Of a stretch of DNA of 32,073 nucleotides, positions 7,326-16,400 are shown one piece after another. Made by a program: the position numbers and the translations under genes. Under the pieces are notes generated by a model. The model had not been told where the DNA came from. It did no database searches and saw only the letters and a program-made list of their open reading frames with translations. Each line of letters starts with the position of its first letter. The first letter of the stretch is position 1. Origin of the DNA: JBBIRM01 sp037441765 (GTDB lineage: Bacteria; Desulfobacterota; BSN033; UBA1163); contig JBBIRM010000014.1 of assembly GCA_037441765.1 (NCBI GenBank), positions 1-32,073 on the forward strand. The letters run 5' to 3'.

Positions 7326-8267
7326 TTACTTCCAATTTGAATTTTGGATTTTCGCTCTAAACTTCTCAGGATGGAGCAAACGTGCCATCTCCTCCAGGCC
7401 ATCTATAATTCTTGGTGAGGGTCGGTCGATCAGATCTGAATCAATTAAATGGATACGACCATTTTTAACGGCAGGGATCATCCTCCAGCGAGACCACTCC
7501 TGGATCACCCTCGAGTAGTCCCCTTTTGGATTCATTGAACTTATGAGAATGACCTCTGGAGCCCTTCTTAAAATCTCCTCCATTCCCAACCTTGGATAGG
7601 CCCCATTATCATTCCCAGCGATATTTTCACCGCCTGCAAGAATGATCAGGTCATGGGCGAAACTGCCTTTTCCCACTGAAACGATCGGAGCATCCCCAAT
7701 CTGAAGAAAGACCCGAGGTCTGGGAAGCCCCTTCACCTCATCGACCACCCTCTGCTTCCGTTGCCTCATCCTCTCAATTAGACCAAGGGCTTCCTTCTCC
7801 CTGTCTACAACCTGGCCAAGATGGTGGATGCTTTTAAGAATACCATTAAAACTTTTTGGATAGATTACATAGGTGGGAAATCCAAAACTTTCAAGACGCT
7901 CCACCATATCCCTTGTATTTCCAGCCCCTGTCGCTATGATCAGGTCAGGTTTAAGAAAGATAATCTTCTCATAATCGAGATTAATATAACTTCCCACCCG
8001 AACCTTACTCTTTGCCTTCTCAGGGAAATTACAGTGAATAGAGACTCCAACCACTTCCTTATCCAGACCGAGACCGAAAAGAATCTCCGTGATGTTAGGA
8101 GCAAGTGAGACGATCCTCTTTGGAGGAAAAGAAAAGTTAATTTCCCTTCCTACCTCATCTTTAAACGTATGGGTTTGACCAAATACAGGGGATAACCAGA
8201 GGAGAGTTAAAAACAGGAAAAAAAGTCTTTTTATTGGAGTTGAAATTTGATAGGTATGTTTACCCAT
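7326..8267 (-). CDS. btuF: Periplasmic cobalamin-binding protein (BtuF/TroA-like fold)
   Basis: The 313-residue protein begins with a positively charged stretch and a hydrophobic segment ending near VFGQ (about residue 31), a plausible Sec signal peptide. The mature part has the class III binding-protein signatures RIVSLAPNITEILFGLG, VGVSIHCNFP, KIIFLKPDLIIA and, near the C-terminus, RAPEVILISS. This is the BtuF/FhuD type that delivers ligand to a FecCD permease. The ATG at 8267 lies inside the end of tonB, giving a 37-base overlap. I see no later ATG, GTG or TTG before the signal peptide, so the overlap is probably real. Ligand identity rests on the riboswitch. Confidence 0.9.
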   Translation of the reverse strand: MGKHTYQISTPIKRLFFLFLTLLWLSPVFGQTHTFKDEVGREINFSFPPKRIVSLAPNITEILFGLGLDKEVVGVSIHCNFPEKAKSKVRVGSYINLDYEKIIFLKPDLIIATGAGNTRDMVERLESFGFPTYVIYPKSFNGILKSIHHLGQVVDREKEALGLIERMRQRKQRVVDEVKGLPRPRVFLQIGDAPIVSVGKGSFAHDLIILAGGENIAGNDNGAYPRLGMEEILRRAPEVILISSMNPKGDYSRVIQEWSRWRMIPAVKNGRIHLIDSDLIDRPSPRIIDGLEEMARLLHPEKFRAKIQNSNWK

Positions 8268-8983
8268 TGTGAAATTGCCTTTTCTCCTTTCTTAGCAGGA
8301 ACAAACCTCCACTGTTTCACCGCCTTAAGAGCGGAACGATCAAGAATCTCATAGCCCGAGGAATGCTTCACCTCAATCCCTCCTACACGTCCATCGCTTA
8401 GAACCTCCACTCTTAAAACAACCTCTCCCTCATATCCCTTCCTCCTTGCCTCCTGAGGATAGAGAGGTTTTGGATTCTCAGCATATTTGGGTTGAACCAT
8501 CAAGAGATCTTCTGAAAAGGATGGGACCTTTGCCAGTGGGCTTGACTCTCTTTGAGGCAATGGGTTTGGAATATGTGTTTGGTTGGTTGCCACCATGATC
8601 TCCGACTCCTCCTTATGAGAAGAATGACTGGGTTGAATATCAATGGCTGTTGATGGCATCGGATTGGTCTGTGTGAGAGATTCAGAGATGATAGGATTTT
8701 CTGACTCTTTTAGTGGTAATATCTCTGCTTTCTCTTCATGGACCGTTGACTTCTCTTCTTCTTTTTTAATCTCCTTTTTCACAGGAGAAATTGAGTGAGA
8801 GGGGCTTGGTCTTCTCTCCTCTGAAATAAATGGAAGGAGGGAGACTTCAAGATGAAACCTTGGTAAAGAATCCATATTTACCTGGGGATATAATGCAGAA
8901 ACAATGGTAAAGATGAAAAGATGGAGCACTAAGGAGAAGGGGAAAAAGAGACCGATCCTACTTCTATTTATTTTTTTAGCCAT
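8231..8983 (-). CDS. tonB: TonB family energy-transducing protein
   Basis: This 250-residue protein has one N-terminal membrane anchor (about residues 11-33), a long Ser/Glu/Lys-rich periplasmic linker, and a C-terminal TonB domain (about 165-250). Recognisable parts are PKPLYPQEARRKGYEGEVVL, SDGRVGGIEVKHSSG and AVKQWRFVPA. TonB carries proton-motive energy from ExbBD to outer-membrane receptors. It is the first gene of the riboswitch-led operon, about 23 bases after the terminator hairpin. That position implies a TonB dedicated to vitamin B12 receptors. No TonB-dependent receptor and no exbB or exbD lies in this window. The linker is less Pro-Lys-rich than in E. coli TonB. Confidence 0.92.
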   Translation of the reverse strand: MAKKINRSRIGLFFPFSLVLHLFIFTIVSALYPQVNMDSLPRFHLEVSLLPFISEERRPSPSHSISPVKKEIKKEEEKSTVHEEKAEILPLKESENPIISESLTQTNPMPSTAIDIQPSHSSHKEESEIMVATNQTHIPNPLPQRESSPLAKVPSFSEDLLMVQPKYAENPKPLYPQEARRKGYEGEVVLRVEVLSDGRVGGIEVKHSSGYEILDRSALKAVKQWRFVPAKKGEKAISQWVNIPIKFQLQ

Positions 8984-9000
8984 TTGATTCTTAACCTAAA

Positions 9001-9038
9001 AATAAAAGACCCAGTCTTTGGTAGAATGACTGGGTCTT
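9001..9038 (-). terminator. Intrinsic terminator of the cobalamin leader
   Basis: On the minus strand an 11-base perfect stem (AAGACCCAGTC at 9038-9028 and GACTGGGTCTT at 9016-9006) encloses an 11-base loop and runs into TTTTATTTTT. It lies between the riboswitch aptamer and the tonB start. It is the OFF arm of the expression platform: when it forms, transcription ends before the operon. Confidence 0.9.
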
Positions 9039-9047
9039 AACTTCTCC

Positions 9048-9081
9048 CTTCACAGCCTCCCACCGAAGACCTTTTGTGAAG
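9048..9081 (-). promoter_or_regulatory. Candidate antiterminator segment of the riboswitch
   Basis: In the minus-strand RNA, CUUCACA (9081-9075) can pair with UGUGAAG (9054-9048), forming a hairpin whose loop holds GGUCUU (9071-9066). That GGUCUU is complementary to AAGACC, the first six bases of the terminator stem (9038-9033). Pairing of the two would prevent the terminator. Which structure forms with and without ligand is inferred. Confidence 0.5.
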
Positions 9082-9245
9082 CGTATTTAGGCGGGTGTTC
9101 TGGCTTACGGATCTTCCTACCTCCTGCCCCTTCCCATCCTATCATCAGGATAGTGGTTCTGGCAGGTTTCGTCCCCGATTACAGCGGCGTGGCCGTCCCC
9201 GATTCTCACGGGGTTCCCCTTTATGGAATAGACCACCTAAATACG
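9082..9245 (-). ncRNA. Cobalamin riboswitch aptamer
   Basis: Read on the minus strand, the 3' part holds AAGCCAGAACACCCGCC (9106-9090), which matches the B12-box consensus closely. Upstream lies GCCGCUGUAAU (9188-9178), corresponding to the conserved GCCACUGU core, and a further block around 9213-9195 of the CGUGAGAAUC type. A closing P1 helix of ten perfect pairs joins 9245-9236 with 9091-9082 (CCUAAAUACG type). A small variable hairpin lies near 9138-9153. The aptamer is followed by a hairpin and an intrinsic terminator, then tonB and B12 transport genes. Adenosylcobalamin or a related cobalamin is the expected ligand and should lower expression. Confidence 0.93.
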
Positions 9246-9260
9246 GAGCATTTTTTAATA

Positions 9261-9290
9261 TTAATACCATAATTCCATACTCCGTGTCAA
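9261..9290 (-). promoter_or_regulatory. Promoter of the cobalamin riboswitch operon
   Basis: A perfect -35 TTGACA (9290-9285) is followed after 18 bases by TATTAA (9266-9261). Transcription would start near 9254, only about ten bases before the P1 helix of the aptamer at 9245. That agreement between two independent signals supports the call. Confidence 0.75.
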
Positions 9291-9355
9291 ATCTCTTAGA
9301 AAACTTAATCGGTCCGAATGATAAGTGGAGATAGCGTTTTCCCCTCTGGCTTAAA

Positions 9356-9384
9356 TTGACACAATCTTGAAATTATAGTATTTT
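9356..9384 (+). promoter_or_regulatory. Promoter of the radical SAM - rng transcription unit
   Basis: A perfect TTGACA (9356-9361) is followed after 17 bases by TATTTT (9379-9384). Transcription would start near 9391, leaving about 77 bases of leader. It diverges from the B12 operon promoter, with about 65 bases between the two -35 boxes. Confidence 0.6.
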
Positions 9385-9456
9385 TAATAACATAAAGGAG
9401 TGTAAAATCATCGGCGGTTACTTCCAATCTCTCTTTCATTAAACTCTTTATACTAA

Positions 9457-9462
9457 AAGGAG
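9457..9462 (+). promoter_or_regulatory. Ribosome-binding site that supports a TTG start
   Basis: AAGGAG lies five bases before the TTG at 9468. No ATG or GTG occurs in frame near this point, and the family N-terminus begins here, so a TTG start is well supported. Confidence 0.75.
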
Positions 9463-9467
9463 AACCA

Positions 9468-11942
9468 TTGAAAGAACTCCTTCCTCTTGTTTCAAAACCT
9501 TCAAGGTATATTGGTGGAGAGGTCAATTCTATCAGGAAGGATCGCTCTCAGGTGAAGTTGAAATTCTGCCTGGCCTTTCCTGATGTTTATGAAGTGGGAA
9601 TGTCCCACCTCGGAATTCATATCCTCTATCACATTTTGAATAATAGGAAGGAGATTCTCTGTGAAAGAGTCTTTGCACCATGGGTAGATATGGAGAGGCT
9701 CTTGAGGGATAAGGGGGTTTCACTCTGCTCCCTCGAATCTTCCCTACCGCTTGGTCAGTTTGATATCCTTGGCTTCTCACTCCAATATGAACTCAGTTTC
9801 ACCAATCTTCTCAATATGCTCGACCTTTCCAATATCCCCTTCTTCTCCAGGGAAAGAGATGAAAGTTTCCCCATTCTTATCGCAGGGGGGCCAACGGTCT
9901 TTAACCCTGAACCCATTTCGGATTTCTTTGACGCCATCGTCATCGGTGATGGAGAGGAGGTCATACTCGAGATTTGCGATCTCTTTATTCAATGGAAAGA
10001 AGCAAGGGGTAGAAAGAATGATTTACTGAAGGGTCTCTCTCAACTGGAAGGCCTCTACGTCCCAGGCATCCACCTTGAAAATAGGAAGGTGAAAAAAAGG
10101 ACCCTTCCAGACATAGATCTGGCTTCCTTTCCTACATGTCCGATTGTTCCTTTCATGAGATTGGTCCACGATCGTCTCAATGTAGAGATTGCAAGGGGAT
10201 GTAAAAGGGGCTGCAGATTCTGTGAGGCAGGCTTTATCTACAGACCTTACCGGGAAAGGAGCCCGAAAAGGATTGAGGAGATCATCTTGAATTCATTAAG
10301 GCAGACAGGCTATGAAGAGGTATCACTCCTCTCCCTAAGTTCGGGAGACTATACGGCCATTGCTCCTCTACTTTCAAATCTAATGTGGCGATTTGAACAG
10401 GAGAAAGTCGCCCTCTCGTTTCCTTCTTTGAGGATAGACAGTATTGTGGGTCAACTTGCCGAGGAGGTGAAAAGGGTTAGAAAGACAGGGTTCACCATCG
10501 CCCCTGAAGCAGGCACCGAACGTTTGAGAAGAGTGATCAATAAGGAATTGGATGAAAAAATTCTCTTCGATGGGGTCACCCAACTCTTTGAAAAAGGATG
10601 GCGAAACCTAAAACTCTACTTTATGATAGGGCTCCCTACAGAAAAAGATGAGGATTTAAGAGGCATCATTGATCTTTCTAAAAAAATCTCCCTGCTTGCA
10701 GATCGAAAGAGGATTCATCCAAATATCAACGTAAGTGTCTCAACCTTTGTTCCAAAACCCCACACCCCTTTCCAGTGGTCTTCCCAGGTACCTTTAAAAG
10801 AGATGAAGGAGAAACTTCAATTTCTGAAAGAGGAGTTGAAGAGAAACCCTCTGCGCCTCAAATGGCAGGACCCTCACCTGAGTTATCTCGAAGGAATCTT
10901 TTCAAGAGGGAATCGCTCCCTTTCTCAGGTACTGGTCAAAGCCCATGAACTGGGTTGCAGGTTCGATGGATGGAGTGATCAATTCCATTACAACCTCTGG
11001 AAGGAAGCCTTCGCAAAAGTGGGCAGGGATATAGATTATTCTCCTAAGTTGGAATCATTTCAGGAGGACCTTCCATGGTCTTTTATTGATACAGGAATCA
11101 AACCCACCTTCCTCTGGGAGGAATATCAGAAGGGACTTGCAGGAGAGGTGAGCCCATCATGCCTTGGAAAGGATTGCAGGCTCTGCGGGGTTTGCGATGG
11201 AAAGAACCTCCAGTTAAAAGAGCATCCTCCTTTTTTAGTTAAACCGATAGAGGAATCAAAAAGGAGGGAGATAAAAAGAAAGGGATCCCTGAAGAAGATA
11301 AGATTAAGATTTAAAAAAAGTGGGGAGAATCGATTTGTCAGCCATCTTGAACTTGTCAGCCTCTTTCATCGTGCAGCAAAAAGGGCTGGCCTTCCTCTCT
11401 CTTACTCAAAGGGCTTTCACCCCATGCCCAGAATCATTTTCGCAACCGCCCTATCTGTTGGCACCGAGAGTTTATCAGAGATCGTAGATATGGAACTTGA
11501 GGGAGGAATTCCCCCTTCTGAAGTTATGGAGAGGCTTAACCAAACCCTTCCACCTGGCATCAAGATATTCGAAGCAGTGGAGGTGCCTCTAACATTTCCT
11601 TCCAATCATTTGATCCAACGATCTATCTATTGGATACCCTTGGACCATCTCCTATCGAAAGAGGAAGCCATGGCCATGATCAGAAAGGCTTTTGAAAAGG
11701 GGGAACTTAAAATCCTTCAGGAAAGAAAGGGGAAAAAGAGAAGCATCGATATCCTGCCCTTGATTGAAAAGATGGAGATAAAAGAAGGAAGGTCAGATTT
11801 GGAAGAAGGTCCAAATTGGGGCTTGGAATTGGTTTTTCGAACCTCATCAAAGGGGACAGCAAAACCCATCGAGATCTTAGGGGCTGTTTTCGGTTTAAAA
11901 GGAGAATCCCTTGCTCAACTAAAGGTAATCAAGGTGGAATAA
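9468..11942 (+). CDS. Radical SAM protein with N-terminal B12-binding-like domain fused to a DUF2344 domain
   Basis: The 824-residue protein starts at a TTG. Residues about 30-200 form the N-terminal domain seen in this radical SAM family (CLAFPDVYEVGMSHLGI). The radical SAM cluster motif is C245-x3-C249-x2-C252 in ARGCKRGCRFCEAG. After the radical SAM core comes a second cysteine group, C565, C570, C573 and C576, which may hold another Fe-S cluster. Residues about 609-800 form a DUF2344 domain (RFVSHLELVSLFHRAAKRAGLPLSYSKGFHP is its conserved core, split here by family usage). In many bacteria these domains are encoded next to or fused before rng, as here, with a gap of nine bases. The reaction is not known to me. 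No DxHxxG cobalamin-ligand motif is visible in the N-terminal domain, so real B12 binding is doubtful. Confidence 0.88.
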   Translation: MKELLPLVSKPSRYIGGEVNSIRKDRSQVKLKFCLAFPDVYEVGMSHLGIHILYHILNNRKEILCERVFAPWVDMERLLRDKGVSLCSLESSLPLGQFDILGFSLQYELSFTNLLNMLDLSNIPFFSRERDESFPILIAGGPTVFNPEPISDFFDAIVIGDGEEVILEICDLFIQWKEARGRKNDLLKGLSQLEGLYVPGIHLENRKVKKRTLPDIDLASFPTCPIVPFMRLVHDRLNVEIARGCKRGCRFCEAGFIYRPYRERSPKRIEEIILNSLRQTGYEEVSLLSLSSGDYTAIAPLLSNLMWRFEQEKVALSFPSLRIDSIVGQLAEEVKRVRKTGFTIAPEAGTERLRRVINKELDEKILFDGVTQLFEKGWRNLKLYFMIGLPTEKDEDLRGIIDLSKKISLLADRKRIHPNINVSVSTFVPKPHTPFQWSSQVPLKEMKEKLQFLKEELKRNPLRLKWQDPHLSYLEGIFSRGNRSLSQVLVKAHELGCRFDGWSDQFHYNLWKEAFAKVGRDIDYSPKLESFQEDLPWSFIDTGIKPTFLWEEYQKGLAGEVSPSCLGKDCRLCGVCDGKNLQLKEHPPFLVKPIEESKRREIKRKGSLKKIRLRFKKSGENRFVSHLELVSLFHRAAKRAGLPLSYSKGFHPMPRIIFATALSVGTESLSEIVDMELEGGIPPSEVMERLNQTLPPGIKIFEAVEVPLTFPSNHLIQRSIYWIPLDHLLSKEEAMAMIRKAFEKGELKILQERKGKKRSIDILPLIEKMEIKEGRSDLEEGPNWGLELVFRTSSKGTAKPIEILGAVFGLKGESLAQLKVIKVE

Positions 11943-11951
11943 GGAGCCCTT

Positions 11952-13442
11952 ATGCCAAATGAGTTAATCATCAATGTAACCTCTTATGAAACGAGGGTGG
12001 CTCTGTTAGAGGATAAGATCCTGGCAGAACTTTATATTGAGAGGACGAAGGATCGGGGCATCATGGGAAATATCTACAAAGGAAAAGTATTAAAGGTGTT
12101 GCCTGGCATGCAGGCTGCCTTTGTGGATATTGGACTGGAAAAGGCCGCCTTTCTTTATGTCTCCGATGTCTACGGAAGAATAGAGGATTTTGAGGAGATG
12201 GGTTTCCAGGGAGAGGAGATGCTCTCCGATTTTACTCCATCCTCTCAGATCGAAGACCTCCTCTATGAAGGACAGGAGATTCTGGTTCAGGTCTCAAAGG
12301 AACCCCTTGGCACCAAAGGGACCAGAATCACCTCCCATATCACCCTTCCTGGAAGATACCTTGTCTACATGCCAACTGTTGATCATGTTGGGGTATCAAG
12401 AAAGATTAAGGATGAGAAAGAGCGAAAAAGGTTGAGGGAGATCATCCTCTCGATTAGACCACCATCCAGCGGATTTATCGTTCGCACAGCAAGCGAAGGG
12501 GCAGAGATTGATGAGATTCGAGCGGATATGGATTTCCTTCTCCAGTTATGGGGGAATATTCTGAAGAAAAAGGAGACCTCCCCAGCCCCTTCCCTCATCC
12601 ATAGTGATCTTACAATGGTGCTTAGGGTGATTCGAGATATCCTCTCCCCTAAGGTCAACAGGCTTGTGATCGATTCAAAAGAGGAGTATGAAAATATCAT
12701 CTCCTTCATCAATACCTATATGCCCAAACAGAAATATGAGATCACACTCTATGAGGGAAAAGAGCCCATCTTTGATGCATATGGGATTGAGGTGGAGATT
12801 GACAAAATCTTAGGGAGAAAGGTCTGGCTCAAATCAGGGGGATACATTGTGATCGATATGTGTGAGGCCCTAGTGGCCATCGATGTGAATACAGGAAGAT
12901 ATGTTGGAAAGAGAAATTTAGCCGACACCATTCTGAAAACCAATCTCGAGGCTGCTAAGGAGATCGGTTATCAGTTGAGGCTTAGAAACATCGGTGGGAT
13001 CATCATCATCGACTTCATTGATATGGAGAGGGAAGGAGATCGAGAAAGGGTCTACCAGGCACTTGAAGAGGCCATCAAGAAGGATAGGCAGAAGATCAAT
13101 GTCTTTAAAATTTCTGAATTAGGGCTGGTGGAGATGACACGAAAACGAACCCGTGAGAACATCTCACGTATCCTGGGTGAAACCTGTCCCTATTGTGAGG
13201 GGTCAGGACTGGTCAAGTCGAAGACCACGATATGTTATGAAATCTTCCGTCAGATTGAGAGGACCTCCTCAGAACTGGGTGGCCAAACCATACTTGTAGA
13301 GGCCCACCCGGAGGTGGCCGATCTTCTTTATGAAGAGGAGAGGGCAGGGGTTGAGGAGCTGGAGCGAAAATTAAAAAAGAAGGTGGTAGTAAAGGGAAAA
13401 CCAGGATTCCATCAAGAACAGTTCAACATCATCGAAGTCTAA
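11952..13442 (+). CDS. rng: Ribonuclease G/E family endoribonuclease
   Basis: This single-strand-specific endoribonuclease, for rRNA maturation and mRNA turnover, has 496 residues, the length of RNase G rather than of long RNase E. An S1-like domain covers about residues 37-130 (GNIYKGKVLKVLPGMQAAFVD). The catalytic metal ligands are D311 in IDVNTG and D354 in IIIDFIDM; their spacing of 43 equals that of E. coli RNase E. The zinc-link CPYC is C412 and C415, again at the expected distance (101 residues after the first Asp). There is no long disordered C-terminal scaffold. AAGGAG just before the ATG gives good translation. It forms a transcription unit with the radical SAM gene, and the helicase-nuclease genes follow after 38 bases. 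Confidence 0.94.
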   Translation: MPNELIINVTSYETRVALLEDKILAELYIERTKDRGIMGNIYKGKVLKVLPGMQAAFVDIGLEKAAFLYVSDVYGRIEDFEEMGFQGEEMLSDFTPSSQIEDLLYEGQEILVQVSKEPLGTKGTRITSHITLPGRYLVYMPTVDHVGVSRKIKDEKERKRLREIILSIRPPSSGFIVRTASEGAEIDEIRADMDFLLQLWGNILKKKETSPAPSLIHSDLTMVLRVIRDILSPKVNRLVIDSKEEYENIISFINTYMPKQKYEITLYEGKEPIFDAYGIEVEIDKILGRKVWLKSGGYIVIDMCEALVAIDVNTGRYVGKRNLADTILKTNLEAAKEIGYQLRLRNIGGIIIIDFIDMEREGDRERVYQALEEAIKKDRQKINVFKISELGLVEMTRKRTRENISRILGETCPYCEGSGLVKSKTTICYEIFRQIERTSSELGGQTILVEAHPEVADLLYEEERAGVEELERKLKKKVVVKGKPGFHQEQFNIIEV

Positions 13443-13456
13443 ATCCCTTCCCATCT

Positions 13457-13471
13457 CCACTTCGTAAGTGG
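13457..13471 (+). other. Small intercistronic hairpin between rng and the AddB-like gene
   Basis: CCACTT (13457-13462) and AAGTGG (13466-13471) can form a six-base stem with a three-base loop in the 38-base gap. No run of T follows directly, so it is not a convincing terminator and transcription probably continues into the next gene. Confidence 0.35.
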
Positions 13472-13480
13472 AAATTTAGG

Positions 13481-16400
13481 ATGAATTCTCGGATCATATG
13501 CACGGGAGATTACCCTGCCCTTGAATCTGCCTTTTTGGATGAAATTAAATCATTAAGGGCTAAAGACTCTCTTAACCCAATTCTCATCCTTGTCTCTTCT
13601 AAACTCCTCGGGCTTCATCTTCGCCGTCTGCTTGCAGAAATTGGAATCAACCATTTTAATCTTCGATTTAAAACCCTCGAAGAGTTTGCAAGGGAGGTAA
13701 GCGAAATCCCTCTCCTCAGGGAGGGAAGAAGTGAAATCCCTTTTCATGCCAATGAACTCATCATCGGTCACGCCTCAAGGGCTTTAAGTGAAAAGAAGGG
13801 GGATTTCTATTTTCACGATATTATGGACCAGAAGGGATTCCACAGGGCTATCATTGAAACAATAAAAGACCTAAAGGATGCCTGCCTTTCTCCCAAAGAG
13901 GTCAAAAATATCCTCAGGCAACCCAAAATCGAAAAACATCTTCATCTTCAGAAGATGAAGGACCTGATTCAAATCTGGGAGGCTTATGAGAGGTGGTTGG
14001 AGAATCTTCGTTTCTATGACGAATCAGACCTGATGGCCTATGCGATCAGATGGGTAAAAGAATCGATCTATCTAAAACTGACACCAAAGATCATCCTCTA
14101 TGGGTTCTACGACTTCAATACGATTCAAAAGCGACTTCTTAGGGCCTGCTTCAGTGAAAAAGAGGCTATCCTCTTCGTCCCTTACGAACCCGACCTCGCC
14201 TTTGAGTATGTAAAACCCACATTAAAATGGCTTTGGGAGAATGGGTTTAAAGTGAAGCCTTCTCAAATTTCCAAAAATAGAAATCGTCCTTTGCTCATTG
14301 ATCACCTGTGCAGACATCTATTTAAAGGGGAAAAGCCCTTTGAGGATTCCGAAGATGTCTTTAAGATTATCTCAGCCCCTGGAGAGTCAAGAGAGGTAAG
14401 AGAGATCATTCGGCATATCCTTAAGACTTCTCAAAAGGAGTCTATTCATCTCCATGAGATAGGGATTCTCTTAAGAAATCCGGACCAGTATTTACATCTT
14501 TTTCGAGAGACCTTTAATCTGCTTGGGATTACCCCTTATCTTAGAGAGGGACAGCCCTTGATTGAGACCCGGGCAGGGAGAACTCTACTGATGCTTCTCA
14601 ATATTATCAGCCAAAATTTTTCAAGGCCCTCGGTGATTGAATTTGCTACATTTTCGAAACTTCTTCCGAAATGGGTTTCGACGGAGGAGAAATCTCTCAT
14701 CACCCCTTCCAAATGGGAGGCCCTATCCATCCATGCAGGTATTGTAGAAGGTCGAAAAGAATGGGAGGAGAAGCTCTTAAGACTGAGAGAGATTCTGGCT
14801 AAAAAGGATCAGGAGGAAGGAGAGGAAGAATCAAGATTTCGAAAGGGGGATCTCATAGCCCTGGATACTTTGATTCATTTCGTAAGAGATCTCTTCCAGT
14901 ATCTTCAGACCCTTTCTCAATCAAACACCTGGGAGGAGAAGGCCAAAGTCCTTCTTTCCACTTTCGATCACTTTATCAAACAGGATGAGCAGAGCGCTTT
15001 CATCAAACAGGCGTTAAAGAAAATTTCTAAACTTGATTCCTGCCAGATCTTTCCATCACAAGGCGATTTTAAAAGACTGGTTGAAGAGTTACTCCAGGAA
15101 GAGGTGATTCCAGTTGGAAGGTTTCAGCGCAATGGTCCAACCGTGGCCCACTTAATGTCAGCCCGTGGTGTCCCTTTCAAAATGGTGATCATACCCGGGA
15201 TGGCAGAGAAATCCTTTCCACCATTGATCCGTCAAGATGCTATCCTTCTTGACCAAGAGCGAAAGTTTATCAATCGCTTTCTTACAGGATTGGAGAGGGA
15301 ACCCTTGCCCTTAAAGAAGGAAGGCCGTCTTGAAGAAGAGAGACTTCTTTATCGTTTGGCCATTGGTATGGCCAGAGAGAGATTGATTCTCAGTTTTCCT
15401 CGAATTGAGATTGGAACCGCTAAAGAAAGGCTTCCCTCATCCTTTCTCCTCGCCTCTGTGGAAGCAATTACCGGGGAGAGGACCGATTTCCAGAAAATCG
15501 AACAGTACCCCCATTTTATCCGTGTTCCATTGTCTGAAATTGCTGTAAAAACCCCGACTGAGGCCCTCGATGAAATCGAGTTTGATCTCTCGATGGTAAA
15601 GCAAAATTTAGAGGGAAAAACCCCTAAAGCCCTCGCTTACTTACAACAGATCTCTCCATTTTTTAGACGTGGCTTACTTCTCGAACTCTCCCGCTGGGGA
15701 AAAAGGACATTTACTGAGTTTGATGGAGTCTTCTCTTCAGAGGAGGCCCGTAAGGTATTAAAGGATCGCTATTCCATCTTCAAAAGGACCATCTCCCCTA
15801 CAAGGCTTGAGTCCTATGCCACATGCCCCTATCAATACCTTTTGAGTGGAATCATTGGTATTGAGCCCGTTTTAGAGCCCGAAAAGGAGATTACCATTTC
15901 TCACCTGGATAAAGGGAAACTCATTCATAAAATTTTATATAGGTTCTACACCTCGCTGAAAAAAGAGAGGGGATCATCGTTCCATTTAAACCCTGGGGAT
16001 CTCCCTCTTCTATTCGAAATAGCCCAGAAGGAGTTCAGGGAGTTTGAGCAGATGGGATTGACAGGCTACCCCATGCTCTGGGAGGTTGTTAAGAATGAGA
16101 TTCTCGAAGAATTGGTCAATTTCTTTGAAGAGGAGATGAATGAAGCCGATTTTATCCCTGCCTATTTTGAGGTTCGATACGGAATGAAACCTTTTGGCAT
16201 TTTGGAGAGTGAGATATCCACAGACGATCCAATTCCGATCGATTTAGAAGGAGATATTATTTACCTAAAAGGGAGGATTGATCGAATTGATCTCTCGAAA
16301 GATGGGAAAAGGGCACGGGTGATCGACTATAAGACTGGTATGGTTTATGCTAAAGAAAATGACTTTCAGGGAGGAAGGAGCCTTCAGCTTCCTCTCTATC

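Noticed and set aside
9095..9334. Plus-strand frame of 79 codons in the tonB leader region
   Set aside because: It coincides with the cobalamin aptamer on the opposite strand, whose conserved RNA bases explain the sequence.
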